From a virus: a stretch of DNA of 28,070 nt. Shown in pieces: positions 8,154-16,826 of the stretch. Every line of letters starts with the position of its first letter. Within the stretch, counting starts at the first letter, position 1. A model generated the notes under the pieces. It was not told where the DNA came from, did no database searches, and worked only from the letters and a program-made list of their open reading frames with translations. The stretch is from positions 1 to 28,070 of IMG/VR virus record IMGVR_UViG_3300034812_000087. One strand, written 5' to 3'. A program made the translations under genes and the position numbers.

Positions 8154-10793
8154 TCATTGTTGTAGTTGTCTGATAGCAGGATTCAAACCAGGGACGTATC
8201 CTTGGTATCCAAACTTAGCAGCGCGTTCTAGTACGCCTGGAGCGTAATCAGTATTCTCTCTGTTACCTGGAATGGGACCATTATAATATTCGACATTGCC
8301 CATGCCTCCGTTGTACGCATACAACGCAAGTTCAAGATCGCCATTAAAATAATCCATCAGATAGCGTAAATATTTAGCAGCACCATAGATGCTAGAAATA
8401 GGATCATTGACATCTACACCAAACTCTCTAGCAGTAGCTGGCATAAATTGTGCAAGACCTTGAGCACCAGCAGGGCTGACAGCATTCTTATCCCACCTAG
8501 ACTCTTGTTCAATTAGACCTGCCAATACAGCAGGATCAACACCGTGTGCATTTGCAGCTTGTGATACAGCAAAGCCGTAGTGATGAGGAACAAAGCTAGG
8601 ATCAAAACCCCACTCTGGACCGCCTTGACCACTAGCAGTAGGATCTACGTCTCCACCTTCTGGAAACTCACCTACTGTTTGACCTACATAAGGATCTTCA
8701 TCAGCATTTTGGCTTGGATTAGCTCCTCTAGGAGTTACAGTAGTCATCCGCATAATACCACGACTACGTCTATTGTAAGAAGGATAGGTATTAAGAAGCC
8801 GTTTAATTTCAGGATCAGACTCTGCTTCTCTTCTAGCAGCATTAGGTAGTTGAATATCAACACCTTTAAATGCTTTAGCTTGGATCTGTAGAATCTCCCA
8901 AGGACTTACCCTACCACCAAAATAAACAGTAGAGATATACTTAGCAGCATAGGGTACTTCATAACCTGCTGTACCAGAGTTTTCAATAGCATCAGTCAAC
9001 TGATCTTCAGTCAACAGGATTTTAGTATCAAGAACTCGTTGCCTATTAGGACCAGCATTAGCAAAAGCAGTTTCAATTGCTTTAGCTTGTTGACTAGCTA
9101 ACGCTGCTCTTTCTTTTCTTAGACGTGCTTCGGGTGTCCCATCCATTCCCCGGATTAGTTTAATAAAACCTTCCTTCGGTGAGAACCAGAAAGGACTTGT
9201 TACATCAGTATTGCCTTGATCAATCTGCTGCTTAACATATATGTAAGCTTGGGTTGCAGCGTCTGATTCAGACATAGTAAGACGATTTTTATTATAAGCT
9301 CTAATAAATAAATCTGCTGCTAAACCTTTAGCTAGGTCAATACCTGGAGTTAGTTTAATAGAATCATAAGGAATTTGACCATTCCTAATTCCTTCTAACA
9401 TACCAGGAACATTTTCAATATCTGATTCAAGTTGATCAATTTGCGGAGCGTCTTTAACTTCAGCCCCGGACTTTAAACGTCCGGCTCCTGGGCTAATGTT
9501 TTTACGGACTGACCATGGGATATTGAGGTTGTTAATATAGGGAGACATGTCAAGACCGAGAGACATAGCCCGGTCGACAATATCTTGCCAATACTTTTCA
9601 TCTTGTTTCTCTTTTGTAATGAATGAAAGGTTATCTAACCTAGGGTCATAAACTCCGTAGGCTGCAGTTGATCTTGCTTTAGCTTCTTGTAAATCTTTCT
9701 CAGTAACCGGCTTACCTTTAACTGTCCATTGTTCAATAAGTGGGTCAGCATAAGCTCGGGCTGCTAATGCTTTTTCATTATCATCTAATGTATTAGCGTC
9801 AATAGCATTCTTTTGAATTCTAGCATATGCTGCATTGAATTCTTTTTTAAATTTAATACCTAGTGGAGTCTTACCATCAAATGACATAAGACCAGCCCAA
9901 GCATCTAAAGTTTGAGTATCGGTTACTTGGCTAAGTGCTTGAACTCTAGACTCAGCTCTAGACAGACCTGCTGCTCTGTACAAAGCCTGTGAAGTATCCC
10001 AGTTAGATTGACTAGGACCATTTTGAATAGCAGTGTTACCGTCTTGTTTACTAAGATCTCTTTGATTTTGAAGCTCTTCGCTTCTCCATTGATTAAGGAT
10101 TGCTTGGTCAGAATCTCGCATCTGTGGAAACAGAAACTCATTCAGAAAAGCATCATTGAAATTAAGAAGACCGGAGTTAACCATCCAGTTTTCACGGTAT
10201 TGTTCAAGAGCTTGGATTTTATCATTAAGGGACATATTAGGGTTTTGCCTAATAGCCTCCATTAATTCTGATTGTTGTTGCAGTGGGTAGCTCTCTCCTA
10301 GCTGTTTAAGGATACCTTGTGAGTAACCTACCTGCGTCCATGGTGACATACCACGAAGAGCTGCACCCATCTCATAAGAAATAGTTTGATTCTCAACAGC
10401 ATCGTTAATGTCTTCAACACTATTAGCTTCATTATCGTTTAACTGTTGAAGAGATCTAGTAAATGCTTCCTGAACATTATCAGGAATACCTTCTGCATAA
10501 GCTTTATTTAAACCTGCAAGTTTATCTCTTTCGTTTTGTTCTTTCTGCCTTTCAATTAAAAATTTAGAAGCTGTTTCAGAAAACTCAGATAGTTTTTCTA
10601 AATTTTCCTCTTCTTGTTGAATTGATTTTAATTGTGTTGCTCTGTTTGTAAGGGCAGATTTACCAGTATTTATCATAGACTGGTAAAGAGTTTCACCTAC
10701 GTTAGCCATTCCTTCTGATAGAGAAGGAACCCCGATAGGATTAAATTCACCCTTACCAGTATATTGAACAAATTGTTGTTGTTGTTGATTCAT
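8154..10793 (-). CDS. Internal virion protein, gp15-like, with C-terminal lytic transglycosylase domain
   Basis: An 879-residue protein in the T7 gp15 position. Residues 1 to ~700 are mostly helical and Gln/Asn/Ala-rich, as expected for a core protein. Residues ~745-850 form a lytic transglycosylase (SLT, goose-lysozyme-like) domain: HGVDPAVLAGLIEQES with the predicted catalytic Glu at residue 764, then GAQGLAQFMPATA, a helix with YGAAKYLRYLM, and AYNGG. Such domains cleave peptidoglycan locally so the genome can pass the wall. A Gly/Pro-rich linker (residues ~690-740) separates the two parts. In T7 this activity is at the N terminus of gp16 instead. The ATG overlaps the stop of the gp14-like gene (ATGA); four bases separate it from the gp16-like gene. 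Confidence 0.88.
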   Translation of the reverse strand: MNQQQQQFVQYTGKGEFNPIGVPSLSEGMANVGETLYQSMINTGKSALTNRATQLKSIQQEEENLEKLSEFSETASKFLIERQKEQNERDKLAGLNKAYAEGIPDNVQEAFTRSLQQLNDNEANSVEDINDAVENQTISYEMGAALRGMSPWTQVGYSQGILKQLGESYPLQQQSELMEAIRQNPNMSLNDKIQALEQYRENWMVNSGLLNFNDAFLNEFLFPQMRDSDQAILNQWRSEELQNQRDLSKQDGNTAIQNGPSQSNWDTSQALYRAAGLSRAESRVQALSQVTDTQTLDAWAGLMSFDGKTPLGIKFKKEFNAAYARIQKNAIDANTLDDNEKALAARAYADPLIEQWTVKGKPVTEKDLQEAKARSTAAYGVYDPRLDNLSFITKEKQDEKYWQDIVDRAMSLGLDMSPYINNLNIPWSVRKNISPGAGRLKSGAEVKDAPQIDQLESDIENVPGMLEGIRNGQIPYDSIKLTPGIDLAKGLAADLFIRAYNKNRLTMSESDAATQAYIYVKQQIDQGNTDVTSPFWFSPKEGFIKLIRGMDGTPEARLRKERAALASQQAKAIETAFANAGPNRQRVLDTKILLTEDQLTDAIENSGTAGYEVPYAAKYISTVYFGGRVSPWEILQIQAKAFKGVDIQLPNAARREAESDPEIKRLLNTYPSYNRRSRGIMRMTTVTPRGANPSQNADEDPYVGQTVGEFPEGGDVDPTASGQGGPEWGFDPSFVPHHYGFAVSQAANAHGVDPAVLAGLIEQESRWDKNAVSPAGAQGLAQFMPATAREFGVDVNDPISSIYGAAKYLRYLMDYFNGDLELALYAYNGGMGNVEYYNGPIPGNRENTDYAPGVLERAAKFGYQGYVPGLNPAIRQLQQ

Positions 10794-11659
10794 GGTTGGT
10801 AAGGAATAACGTCTAATCGTACAGGCTGCCCTGCTGGTGTAGTGGGTGTAGTGGGTGTACGTTCAGAAGGTGTAATATAAGGAAGACTCTCCGCTAATCC
10901 TGCTCCCATAGCTGCTCCGGCACCTTGAATTATACCACCAGGAATTTTATCTAAAGTAATGTTCTGCGTATTTTTAAAAACATTAGGTGCTCTCAAATCT
11001 GAATAGGTACTGAAACCATTGATAGCAGCTTGACCAAGATCAGCAACAAGACCCAAAGCACTAGGACCTTGAACAAAGTCAGGCTTAGGTGTTTCCAATC
11101 CAGGTTGTGGAGGTGTAGCTACATTACTGAAGGCTTGGTTTCTATTACTAATGTATTGTCTCCGTAGAGAATCTACATCATAATTAAAACGTTCGTTAGC
11201 ACCAAGCAGATTGGCTGCCAGGATAGCCTGGTTGCGTCCGTATTGAGACATAGCATTCTGCATGTTCAATTGGGCACTTCTACCACTTTGACCGCTTGCA
11301 AGGGCTCTACCAGTAGCTTGACGTTCTGCAATAGCTCCTGCTTGTGTGCTAAAAGCTGCTGCATCATAAACTTCATTTAAACGTTTTTGGTTCTGTACAT
11401 AACCGCGAGCTAATGCATCTTGTGCTGCACTTTCTCCTAAATCATATTCAACTAATTGACGGTTATAAACTGACAATTGATTACGATACCGTTCACGACG
11501 AAGGTTCTCGTCGATTAAGTATCGATCTCTAATAGCTTTATTAGCTGATGCACTTTGTGCTCGTTTATTGTTGAAGCTGTTAATTGCTCCAAGTCCTTGA
11601 ACACCTGCTTGTGCAGCGCCTAAAGCCATAGCAGTGCCTGCGCTTATTGGTTCACACAT
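10790..11659 (-). CDS. Internal virion protein, T7 gp14-like
   Basis: A 289-residue protein at the T7 gp14 position (196 residues in T7). The N terminus (MCEPISAGTAMALGAAQAG) is a short Cys-containing, Ala/Gly-rich hydrophobic segment like that of T7 gp14, which is thought to act at the outer membrane during ejection. It is followed by a long Arg/Asn/Gln-rich helical region (residues 30-175) and a Pro/Thr-rich tail, including a TPTTPTTP stretch near the C terminus. The start lies 16 bases inside the end of the upstream gp13-like gene. Assignment is by order, N-terminal character and composition. Confidence 0.75.
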   Translation of the reverse strand: MCEPISAGTAMALGAAQAGVQGLGAINSFNNKRAQSASANKAIRDRYLIDENLRRERYRNQLSVYNRQLVEYDLGESAAQDALARGYVQNQKRLNEVYDAAAFSTQAGAIAERQATGRALASGQSGRSAQLNMQNAMSQYGRNQAILAANLLGANERFNYDVDSLRRQYISNRNQAFSNVATPPQPGLETPKPDFVQGPSALGLVADLGQAAINGFSTYSDLRAPNVFKNTQNITLDKIPGGIIQGAGAAMGAGLAESLPYITPSERTPTTPTTPAGQPVRLDVIPYQP

Positions 11660-12090
11660 AATTTACAAAATTCTATAAAGGTTAAATTGTTAGGTCCGTA
11701 AGTAATTTTACGCAAGAATTTAAACCCAAGAAATTTAAGCAATCGAAGGTGTGCTTCATTTCTAGCATCTACTATATTAAATAGAATAGGTTCTGTTCTG
11801 CTTTCAATGAAGCGTTTACATTCTCTTGCAAAAGCAATAGGGTAATTATGTATTTCAGGAGTACAGAGCATCCAGATAGCTCCGTTGTCATGTACTCCAG
11901 CCAGTCCGGCAGTCTTGCCGTTAGGCATGTCGAACGAAATACATTCATGATGGTTGACGGCATATGGTAGGACCACTTGAGGATCACTACCATGTCCTTC
12001 TACACATTCTCTGTAATCTTCATAACGTAGGTTAGAGGCTACATATTCTGCAGCCTCAACCGTTGCTGGGTGGATAGTAATTTTAGGCAC
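11644..12090 (-). CDS. Internal virion protein, T7 gp13-like (GNAT-like fold)
   Basis: A 148-residue protein in the gp13 position (138 residues in T7). It begins PKITIHPATVEAAEYV and has a later VDARNEAHLRLLKFLGFKF segment, which looks like the C-terminal half of a GNAT acetyltransferase fold, as noted for the T7 gp13 family. I choose the GTG at 12090, eight bases inside the end of tail tube B. The longer frame begins at another GTG at 12117 and adds only residues overlapping tail tube B, whereas the chosen start matches where related proteins begin. There is no clear Shine-Dalgarno before either. Whether it keeps any enzymatic activity cannot be told from the sequence. Confidence 0.7.
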   Translation of the reverse strand: MPKITIHPATVEAAEYVASNLRYEDYRECVEGHGSDPQVVLPYAVNHHECISFDMPNGKTAGLAGVHDNGAIWMLCTPEIHNYPIAFARECKRFIESRTEPILFNIVDARNEAHLRLLKFLGFKFLRKITYGPNNLTFIEFCKLCVNQ

Positions 12091-15000
12091 GTTTGTAGTA
12101 CATATCAGTGTAATCACCTTCCCATTCCATAGACTGTAAAGTACAGGGAGAAGGATGAGTAGAACTAAGAATTAATCTTGTTACTTTATTTTCAGCATAG
12201 ATTGAAACATCCTGTGTCCATTCTTGTAAAAACGCTACTTCATTAGCTGGGTAAGCATCAGGTATAGAACTCTCATATAGTTCTGTATAATCATCTCTAC
12301 CTAAAACTTTAACAGTAGTTTCATATACACCTACTTGACCGAAGTTTAGTTTAGCTCTATGAATAGTCAGAGAAGATCTAGTGTCAGATAAGGTAATACT
12401 ATTCAGACCACGATTGGTTGTTTTAGTAGGATAAATTGTTGGAAATTCAACCTTCATATCATATTGATAACCAATCATCATACGGGTATTACCCCAATCA
12501 CCATCCATGACAAACCAAGTTCCCATGTTATCTTGCTCTACTCTGACAGGTATTTTAGAACCAATCTGTTCAAAATAATAGCGTTTACCAGGACCATAAA
12601 GATCATCGTCACCTCCTACTGAATCAGAACCATTACGTTGGAATAGAGTAGGTGATAGCATGTAAGCTACTAAATTTCCTTTATCTACTTCGTCTGCAAA
12701 ATAAATAAGTGGAGCACGGAAATAAGTTTGAACACCGTTACCTGTAGCAAAGTGAGTATAGACTGTAGCTTCACTAGGTTGTGCAATACGATAGTTATCT
12801 AAGTGAGCTTGGTAAGGTTTACCGTTCTCTGATCTTAAATCAATGTCTCCTACAACAGTAGAGGGTACATACTTATCTTCTACAAATGCTGTAGCAAGCT
12901 CATCTTTAAGGTCAATACGTTGGAGGGTAACAATATCAGCTTGATTATTAACATCACTAGAAGACTGTGCTATACTTACTGTCCAAAGGACATCATCCAT
13001 AACACACATATAAATAAGATCTCCTAGCATAGTCCAGCGGAACCAAGAAGACTGTAAGCGTTCTTTATCATTATCAAAATAACGATATACCCAAATGTCT
13101 TTTGTGTTTCGATTAGCAACTGCAAGGAATTGATTATCTTTAGATGATGCTACTAGGTTTACACCATAAGGTATTAGCCTAGATACAGGTTTAGTTAGCT
13201 CATTGACATTAGCTTGACTTGCCCTGCTAATATCATACATCTCCATAACTCTTGTATGAAGACCTGCATTAGATGTAAAACCAATTGAAGTACCCATAGA
13301 GAATACAGGCACACCTCGATAAACTTCGTAAAGCCTACCGTCTGGCTGTCTAATCTGTCTTAGTTCAGCACCTGTGTAACGGTAAGTACCAATACGATTA
13401 AACCTAGCATTTTTAGGACTCAATACTTCAGAGTCTGTACTAAGTAAAAACTGTTGATCTCCAGTAAATACTACAAGACCATCTGATACTTCCATAGAGT
13501 CGTAAAGAACGGCATTAGCGTCACTGCCAGTAGTACCAACAGCAAGGTCAATAGGATCGTTATCCACTTGTGCGAGCGCTGATCCATTCCAAAAATTAAA
13601 AAAGTCTCCAGGTCTAGAACAAATTACATTATCACCTGACAACATGCACAACCTATTACGGAAGAATGCCATGTTGTTAATATAGCACCTACCGTCAGAT
13701 CCAGGTTGAGAAATAAAACTAGGTGGAGGGTTAGTCTTTTCATCACCTACTAGCATAGGTTCCCATTCAACTGGTGATACAGTAAAAGAACCGTCTCTGT
13801 TTCTGCGCATTTGATGCGGCATGAATGCAGGGTTAATAACAGTATTAATATCAGGTGCTACAGTTTCAACCCATGCACCAGGACCATCAAGACCGTCAAA
13901 CTCTGTTTCAAATATAGCATAGTAATCATCAAAATCACTATCAGTATTAGCAATTTTAACTCTGTATCCTCCCCTACATTGTGAAGGAAGGTCTGCAATG
14001 TTGTTCACCTCATTGGTGACAATATTCATTATGGCAGTCTCAGGAGTAGAAAAAGAAAATACGAAGTTAGGATCAGTGTGAGTAACGTATAGTCCATTAC
14101 CAATTCGTTTAACAAAGAAATCAGAATTGTAAGCTATAATAGCAGCTTCAAGTTCTTTTAGGATTGTGTCGGCTGAAACATTTGTACCATCTGGTGTGAT
14201 GTCAGGTTCAATAATGTCTTCAGCATCTGTGTAAAAAGTCTCTGTCTTATTAATAAGAATAGTATAAGTTTTACCACCAGCTTCCATTTGCACAGTATCG
14301 CCTACTTGCCAATTTATACCTGGATTTAAAACCTCTACATTAGCTTCATAATTACACTTATATTCAGGAGAAGTAGCATCACCTTCAACTTCTCTTAAAC
14401 CTCTAACAGTTAATCTAAGTCTAAGGTTAGTCTTATCACCTTCGTTAAAGACTTCAGTTTCAGTAGCTTGAAGTTCACAAGTTTGATCGTCATCTACAGT
14501 GTACTTACCGTTAACAACTTCTGCATCTAAAACTCTAGTGTACGGAGTGACTTCAGAGCTTTCAGTTTTACAATAAAGAGTATAAACTTTGTTAGGTGCT
14601 GCTGCTGTTACTTCAATAAAGTTTTCAGTTTTGTTATCATTATAAGAAGATCCAGACAGCATTGCTGTAGGGACCCTAGGATTACAGAAGAAGACGGTGT
14701 TACCAACTGTCAGAGTTTTAAGCTGATTTGACCCGTCTTGTGTTAAATATTGAGGAACTGTATTTGTTTGAATGATAGCCCTTAATGAAGGGTTAGCACC
14801 GTAACCACAATTAGAAGCTTCATCTTGATAAGCTGCATACAGTTGATCAAGTTCAGCTCTCAATGCTGTTAATTCATCTTTAAGTGCATCGATCTCTGCA
14901 TCACCAGTGCTGTTATCTTTAACAGCAACCATTTCATAGAGATCTACATTTTCATATCTATTGCCTTTATAATAAACAGTAACATCAGTTTCAATTCTAC

Positions 15001-15691
15001 TGCCTCTAACCAGACTATCGTAACCGCCTGGTACATTAGTAGGTACTTGAATGTCAGGACCGCTCTTTCTAATGTAACCTTCAAACAAAGTTAAACGGTC
15101 TTCTTCTCTAGGATAGTTAGTATCTCCTGTGTAGTTATCATCAGACAACCAGTCTTCGTAACTGGTATAGCCTGGTGGAAACCTTACAGTAACATAGTCT
15201 AGCTTTACATCATAAAAAATTTTTCTCGGAGGATTCTGAGCATCTGCTGCCTGATCCCCTACAAGATTATTATAGATTAATTCTTTTTCATTAATTTCTT
15301 TTTGCTTATCTTGCCATGCTGTTTTAGAAGCAGTCAAAGCAGCAATATCGCAATTAGGATAACCTGTGGTAGGTAGTCCATCAAATTCCCATGTGCCATA
15401 GTAAACAGGTATAGGTAAACCATCGGCACAGTTAAACATTTTAACTTGACCATCGGTCTGAACGCAACCAATATACTTTTGGTTGTCAGCATAATTAAAA
15501 TGAAACCATGTACCTTCTGGTTCAGTAACGAGAGGATTAACTAATCTACTACCTGCACGTTTACGCAAACCATCTGTGACATCAGGGAATACATTGACAG
15601 CATCTCTCACTGATCCAAGAGGCATCAATTCATCTGGTTGTTGGGAGATGCCACCAATATAATTGGGGATCTTTTGAGTGATAGAAGTCAT
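12083..15691 (-). CDS. Tail tubular protein B, T7 gp12-like
   Basis: A 1202-residue nozzle protein. The N terminus contains the family hallmark: IPNYIGGISQQPDELMPLG followed by DAVNVFPDVTDGLRKRAG. A middle segment has FFRNRLCMLSGDNVICSRPGD, DFFNFW and DPIDLAVG, motifs typical of gp12 (residues ~690-740). T7 gp12 is 794 residues, so this one is about 400 longer. The extra material appears to lie mainly between the N-terminal signature and the central FFRNRL block, including a coiled-coil-like stretch around residues 265-295. It forms the distal tube where fibres attach and DNA exits. It overlaps tail tube A by four bases (ATGA). Confidence 0.92.
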   Translation of the reverse strand: MTSITQKIPNYIGGISQQPDELMPLGSVRDAVNVFPDVTDGLRKRAGSRLVNPLVTEPEGTWFHFNYADNQKYIGCVQTDGQVKMFNCADGLPIPVYYGTWEFDGLPTTGYPNCDIAALTASKTAWQDKQKEINEKELIYNNLVGDQAADAQNPPRKIFYDVKLDYVTVRFPPGYTSYEDWLSDDNYTGDTNYPREEDRLTLFEGYIRKSGPDIQVPTNVPGGYDSLVRGSRIETDVTVYYKGNRYENVDLYEMVAVKDNSTGDAEIDALKDELTALRAELDQLYAAYQDEASNCGYGANPSLRAIIQTNTVPQYLTQDGSNQLKTLTVGNTVFFCNPRVPTAMLSGSSYNDNKTENFIEVTAAAPNKVYTLYCKTESSEVTPYTRVLDAEVVNGKYTVDDDQTCELQATETEVFNEGDKTNLRLRLTVRGLREVEGDATSPEYKCNYEANVEVLNPGINWQVGDTVQMEAGGKTYTILINKTETFYTDAEDIIEPDITPDGTNVSADTILKELEAAIIAYNSDFFVKRIGNGLYVTHTDPNFVFSFSTPETAIMNIVTNEVNNIADLPSQCRGGYRVKIANTDSDFDDYYAIFETEFDGLDGPGAWVETVAPDINTVINPAFMPHQMRRNRDGSFTVSPVEWEPMLVGDEKTNPPPSFISQPGSDGRCYINNMAFFRNRLCMLSGDNVICSRPGDFFNFWNGSALAQVDNDPIDLAVGTTGSDANAVLYDSMEVSDGLVVFTGDQQFLLSTDSEVLSPKNARFNRIGTYRYTGAELRQIRQPDGRLYEVYRGVPVFSMGTSIGFTSNAGLHTRVMEMYDISRASQANVNELTKPVSRLIPYGVNLVASSKDNQFLAVANRNTKDIWVYRYFDNDKERLQSSWFRWTMLGDLIYMCVMDDVLWTVSIAQSSSDVNNQADIVTLQRIDLKDELATAFVEDKYVPSTVVGDIDLRSENGKPYQAHLDNYRIAQPSEATVYTHFATGNGVQTYFRAPLIYFADEVDKGNLVAYMLSPTLFQRNGSDSVGGDDDLYGPGKRYYFEQIGSKIPVRVEQDNMGTWFVMDGDWGNTRMMIGYQYDMKVEFPTIYPTKTTNRGLNSITLSDTRSSLTIHRAKLNFGQVGVYETTVKVLGRDDYTELYESSIPDAYPANEVAFLQEWTQDVSIYAENKVTRLILSSTHPSPCTLQSMEWEGDYTDMYYKRA

Positions 15692-16302
15692 AGCCTATGA
15701 AATGTTCTATATGGTTGGAACGGACGGTACACAGTACCTTGTGGTGTACCAAAGAAACTATAATCTCCTTGGTTGCATTCATATTCTATACATGAAGCAC
15801 GGGTCATTGCCTCCTGTTGTTGAAGCATCTGTGCTAGTTGCGGGTTACCTACCATTTGAGTTGCAGCCCGGCTAGCAGCTTTAGCAGTAATGTATCTCCT
15901 AAATACACTAGGCAGATCTTCATAAGGAAACTTCCATAGAATATCCATATGGAAAGTACCTTCAAAAATAAAACTATGCTTCATTTTATTATACAGTTTA
16001 CCGTCTCTTTGTACTACATCAGTAGTTTTAATTACTTCATTATCTGATACATCCATTCGGAGAATATTATCAGGAATTTTAATAATACCTTCTGCATCAG
16101 GGACTAGTGGATAATAGCATTCTGTATTATAAACCCATCCTTCGTTCTGTACATCACGAGATGCTTCCATTAGCAATTGATATGCAAATGCAGTCTGTGG
16201 ATTTTCAAAATTAAGACGAGGAATAGGTGCTTGACCGATGCTCGCCAGGATCGAGTTTACACTGGAAAGTTCGGTTTCAGTATCGAAAGTTGTAGGTTGC
16301 AT
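15688..16302 (-). CDS. Tail tubular protein A, T7 gp11-like
   Basis: A 204-residue protein beginning MQPTTFDTETELSSVNSIL, matching the gp11 family pattern (TAAELSAVNDILASIGE in T7), followed by ASIGQAPI, NEGWVYNTE and a C-terminal AKAASRAATQMVGNPQLA helix typical of the family. It joins the portal to the tail nozzle as a ring. The frame extends eight codons upstream to a GTG at 16326, but that lies in the stem of the intrinsic terminator, so I take the ATG at 16302. It is the first gene after the terminator; the length (204) is close to T7 gp11 (196). No Shine-Dalgarno is visible. Confidence 0.92.
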   Translation of the reverse strand: MQPTTFDTETELSSVNSILASIGQAPIPRLNFENPQTAFAYQLLMEASRDVQNEGWVYNTECYYPLVPDAEGIIKIPDNILRMDVSDNEVIKTTDVVQRDGKLYNKMKHSFIFEGTFHMDILWKFPYEDLPSVFRRYITAKAASRAATQMVGNPQLAQMLQQQEAMTRASCIEYECNQGDYSFFGTPQGTVYRPFQPYRTFHRL

Positions 16303-16310
16303 AACGGTCA

Positions 16311-16338
16311 ATAAAAAAGCCCCCACCGGAGTGAGGGC
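16311..16338 (-). terminator. Rho-independent terminator after the capsid gene cluster
   Basis: On the minus strand the arms GCCCTCAC and GTGGGGGC pair over 8 bp (one G-U) around a four-base TCCG loop, followed directly by TTTTTTAT. It lies nine bases after the stop of the 90-residue gene and just before tail tube A, the same place as the T7 Tphi terminator between gene 10 and gene 11. It probably lowers tail gene expression relative to capsid. Confidence 0.88.
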
Positions 16339-16347
16339 ATAAAAGAA

Positions 16348-16620
16348 TTAATCAGTGGTACGTGTGATTGCACCAGGGGCAGCGTCAGCTTCAACGCCAC
16401 TGTAAGCAAAGCGCAGGGCTTGGGTCACAGAGTAAACGTTAGAAGGACCACCACCAAAAGCAGTACGTGCAACTGATGAACGGACAGCAGTAGTCTCAGG
16501 AGCACTCAGGTCACCACCGGAAACACTACCGGTAGTCTCAGCAAGCTGAGCAAGCAACTCCGCAGGAGTACATGAACCTGCTACACCATTATCACCTGCT
16601 GGTTGTGTAAGGTTTGCCAT
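16348..16620 (-). CDS. Small protein of the capsid cluster, function unknown
   Basis: A 90-residue protein starting MANLTQPAGDNG, with a helical LLAQLAETTGS segment and an Ala/Ser/Gly/Thr-rich body; one Cys (CTPAELL). I do not recognise a family. It is co-transcribed with the major capsid gene, six bases after the previous small gene, and is the last gene before the terminator. A minor head or decoration protein would fit this position, but that is inference only. Confidence 0.7.
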   Translation of the reverse strand: MANLTQPAGDNGVAGSCTPAELLAQLAETTGSVSGGDLSAPETTAVRSSVARTAFGGGPSNVYSVTQALRFAYSGVEADAAPGAITRTTD

Positions 16621-16626
16621 AATTTA

Positions 16627-16812
16627 TCAGGATCCTTGATCTGGAATTGGATTACCGCTAGATGCGGTAGTCGTGTACTTAGATTTTGCAGAAGTGCGAC
16701 CAGCTTCGACAGGAGAGAGTCCATCTTGTGTGATAGACTCTGTTCCGCCAATGCCTCTCGCAGCCTCAATCGTACAGTATTTCTGTACGCCAGGTACTAG
16801 AGATGAAGCCAT
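16627..16812 (-). CDS. Small protein directly downstream of capsid gene, function unknown
   Basis: A 61-residue protein beginning MASSLVPGVQKYCTIEAARG, Ser/Thr/Gly-rich with a low-complexity C terminus. The start is supported by a Shine-Dalgarno-like TAGGAG nine bases before the ATG in the 14-base gap after the capsid stop. No family recognised. Its position between the capsid and another small protein suggests a head accessory role. Confidence 0.65.
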   Translation of the reverse strand: MASSLVPGVQKYCTIEAARGIGGTESITQDGLSPVEAGRTSAKSKYTTTASSGNPIPDQGS

Positions 16813-16826
16813 TGGTTATACTCCTA

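Noticed and set aside
16303-16326. GTG start giving tail tube A eight more residues
   Set aside because: The added codons fall in the terminator stem and U-tract, and the family N terminus matches the ATG at 16302.
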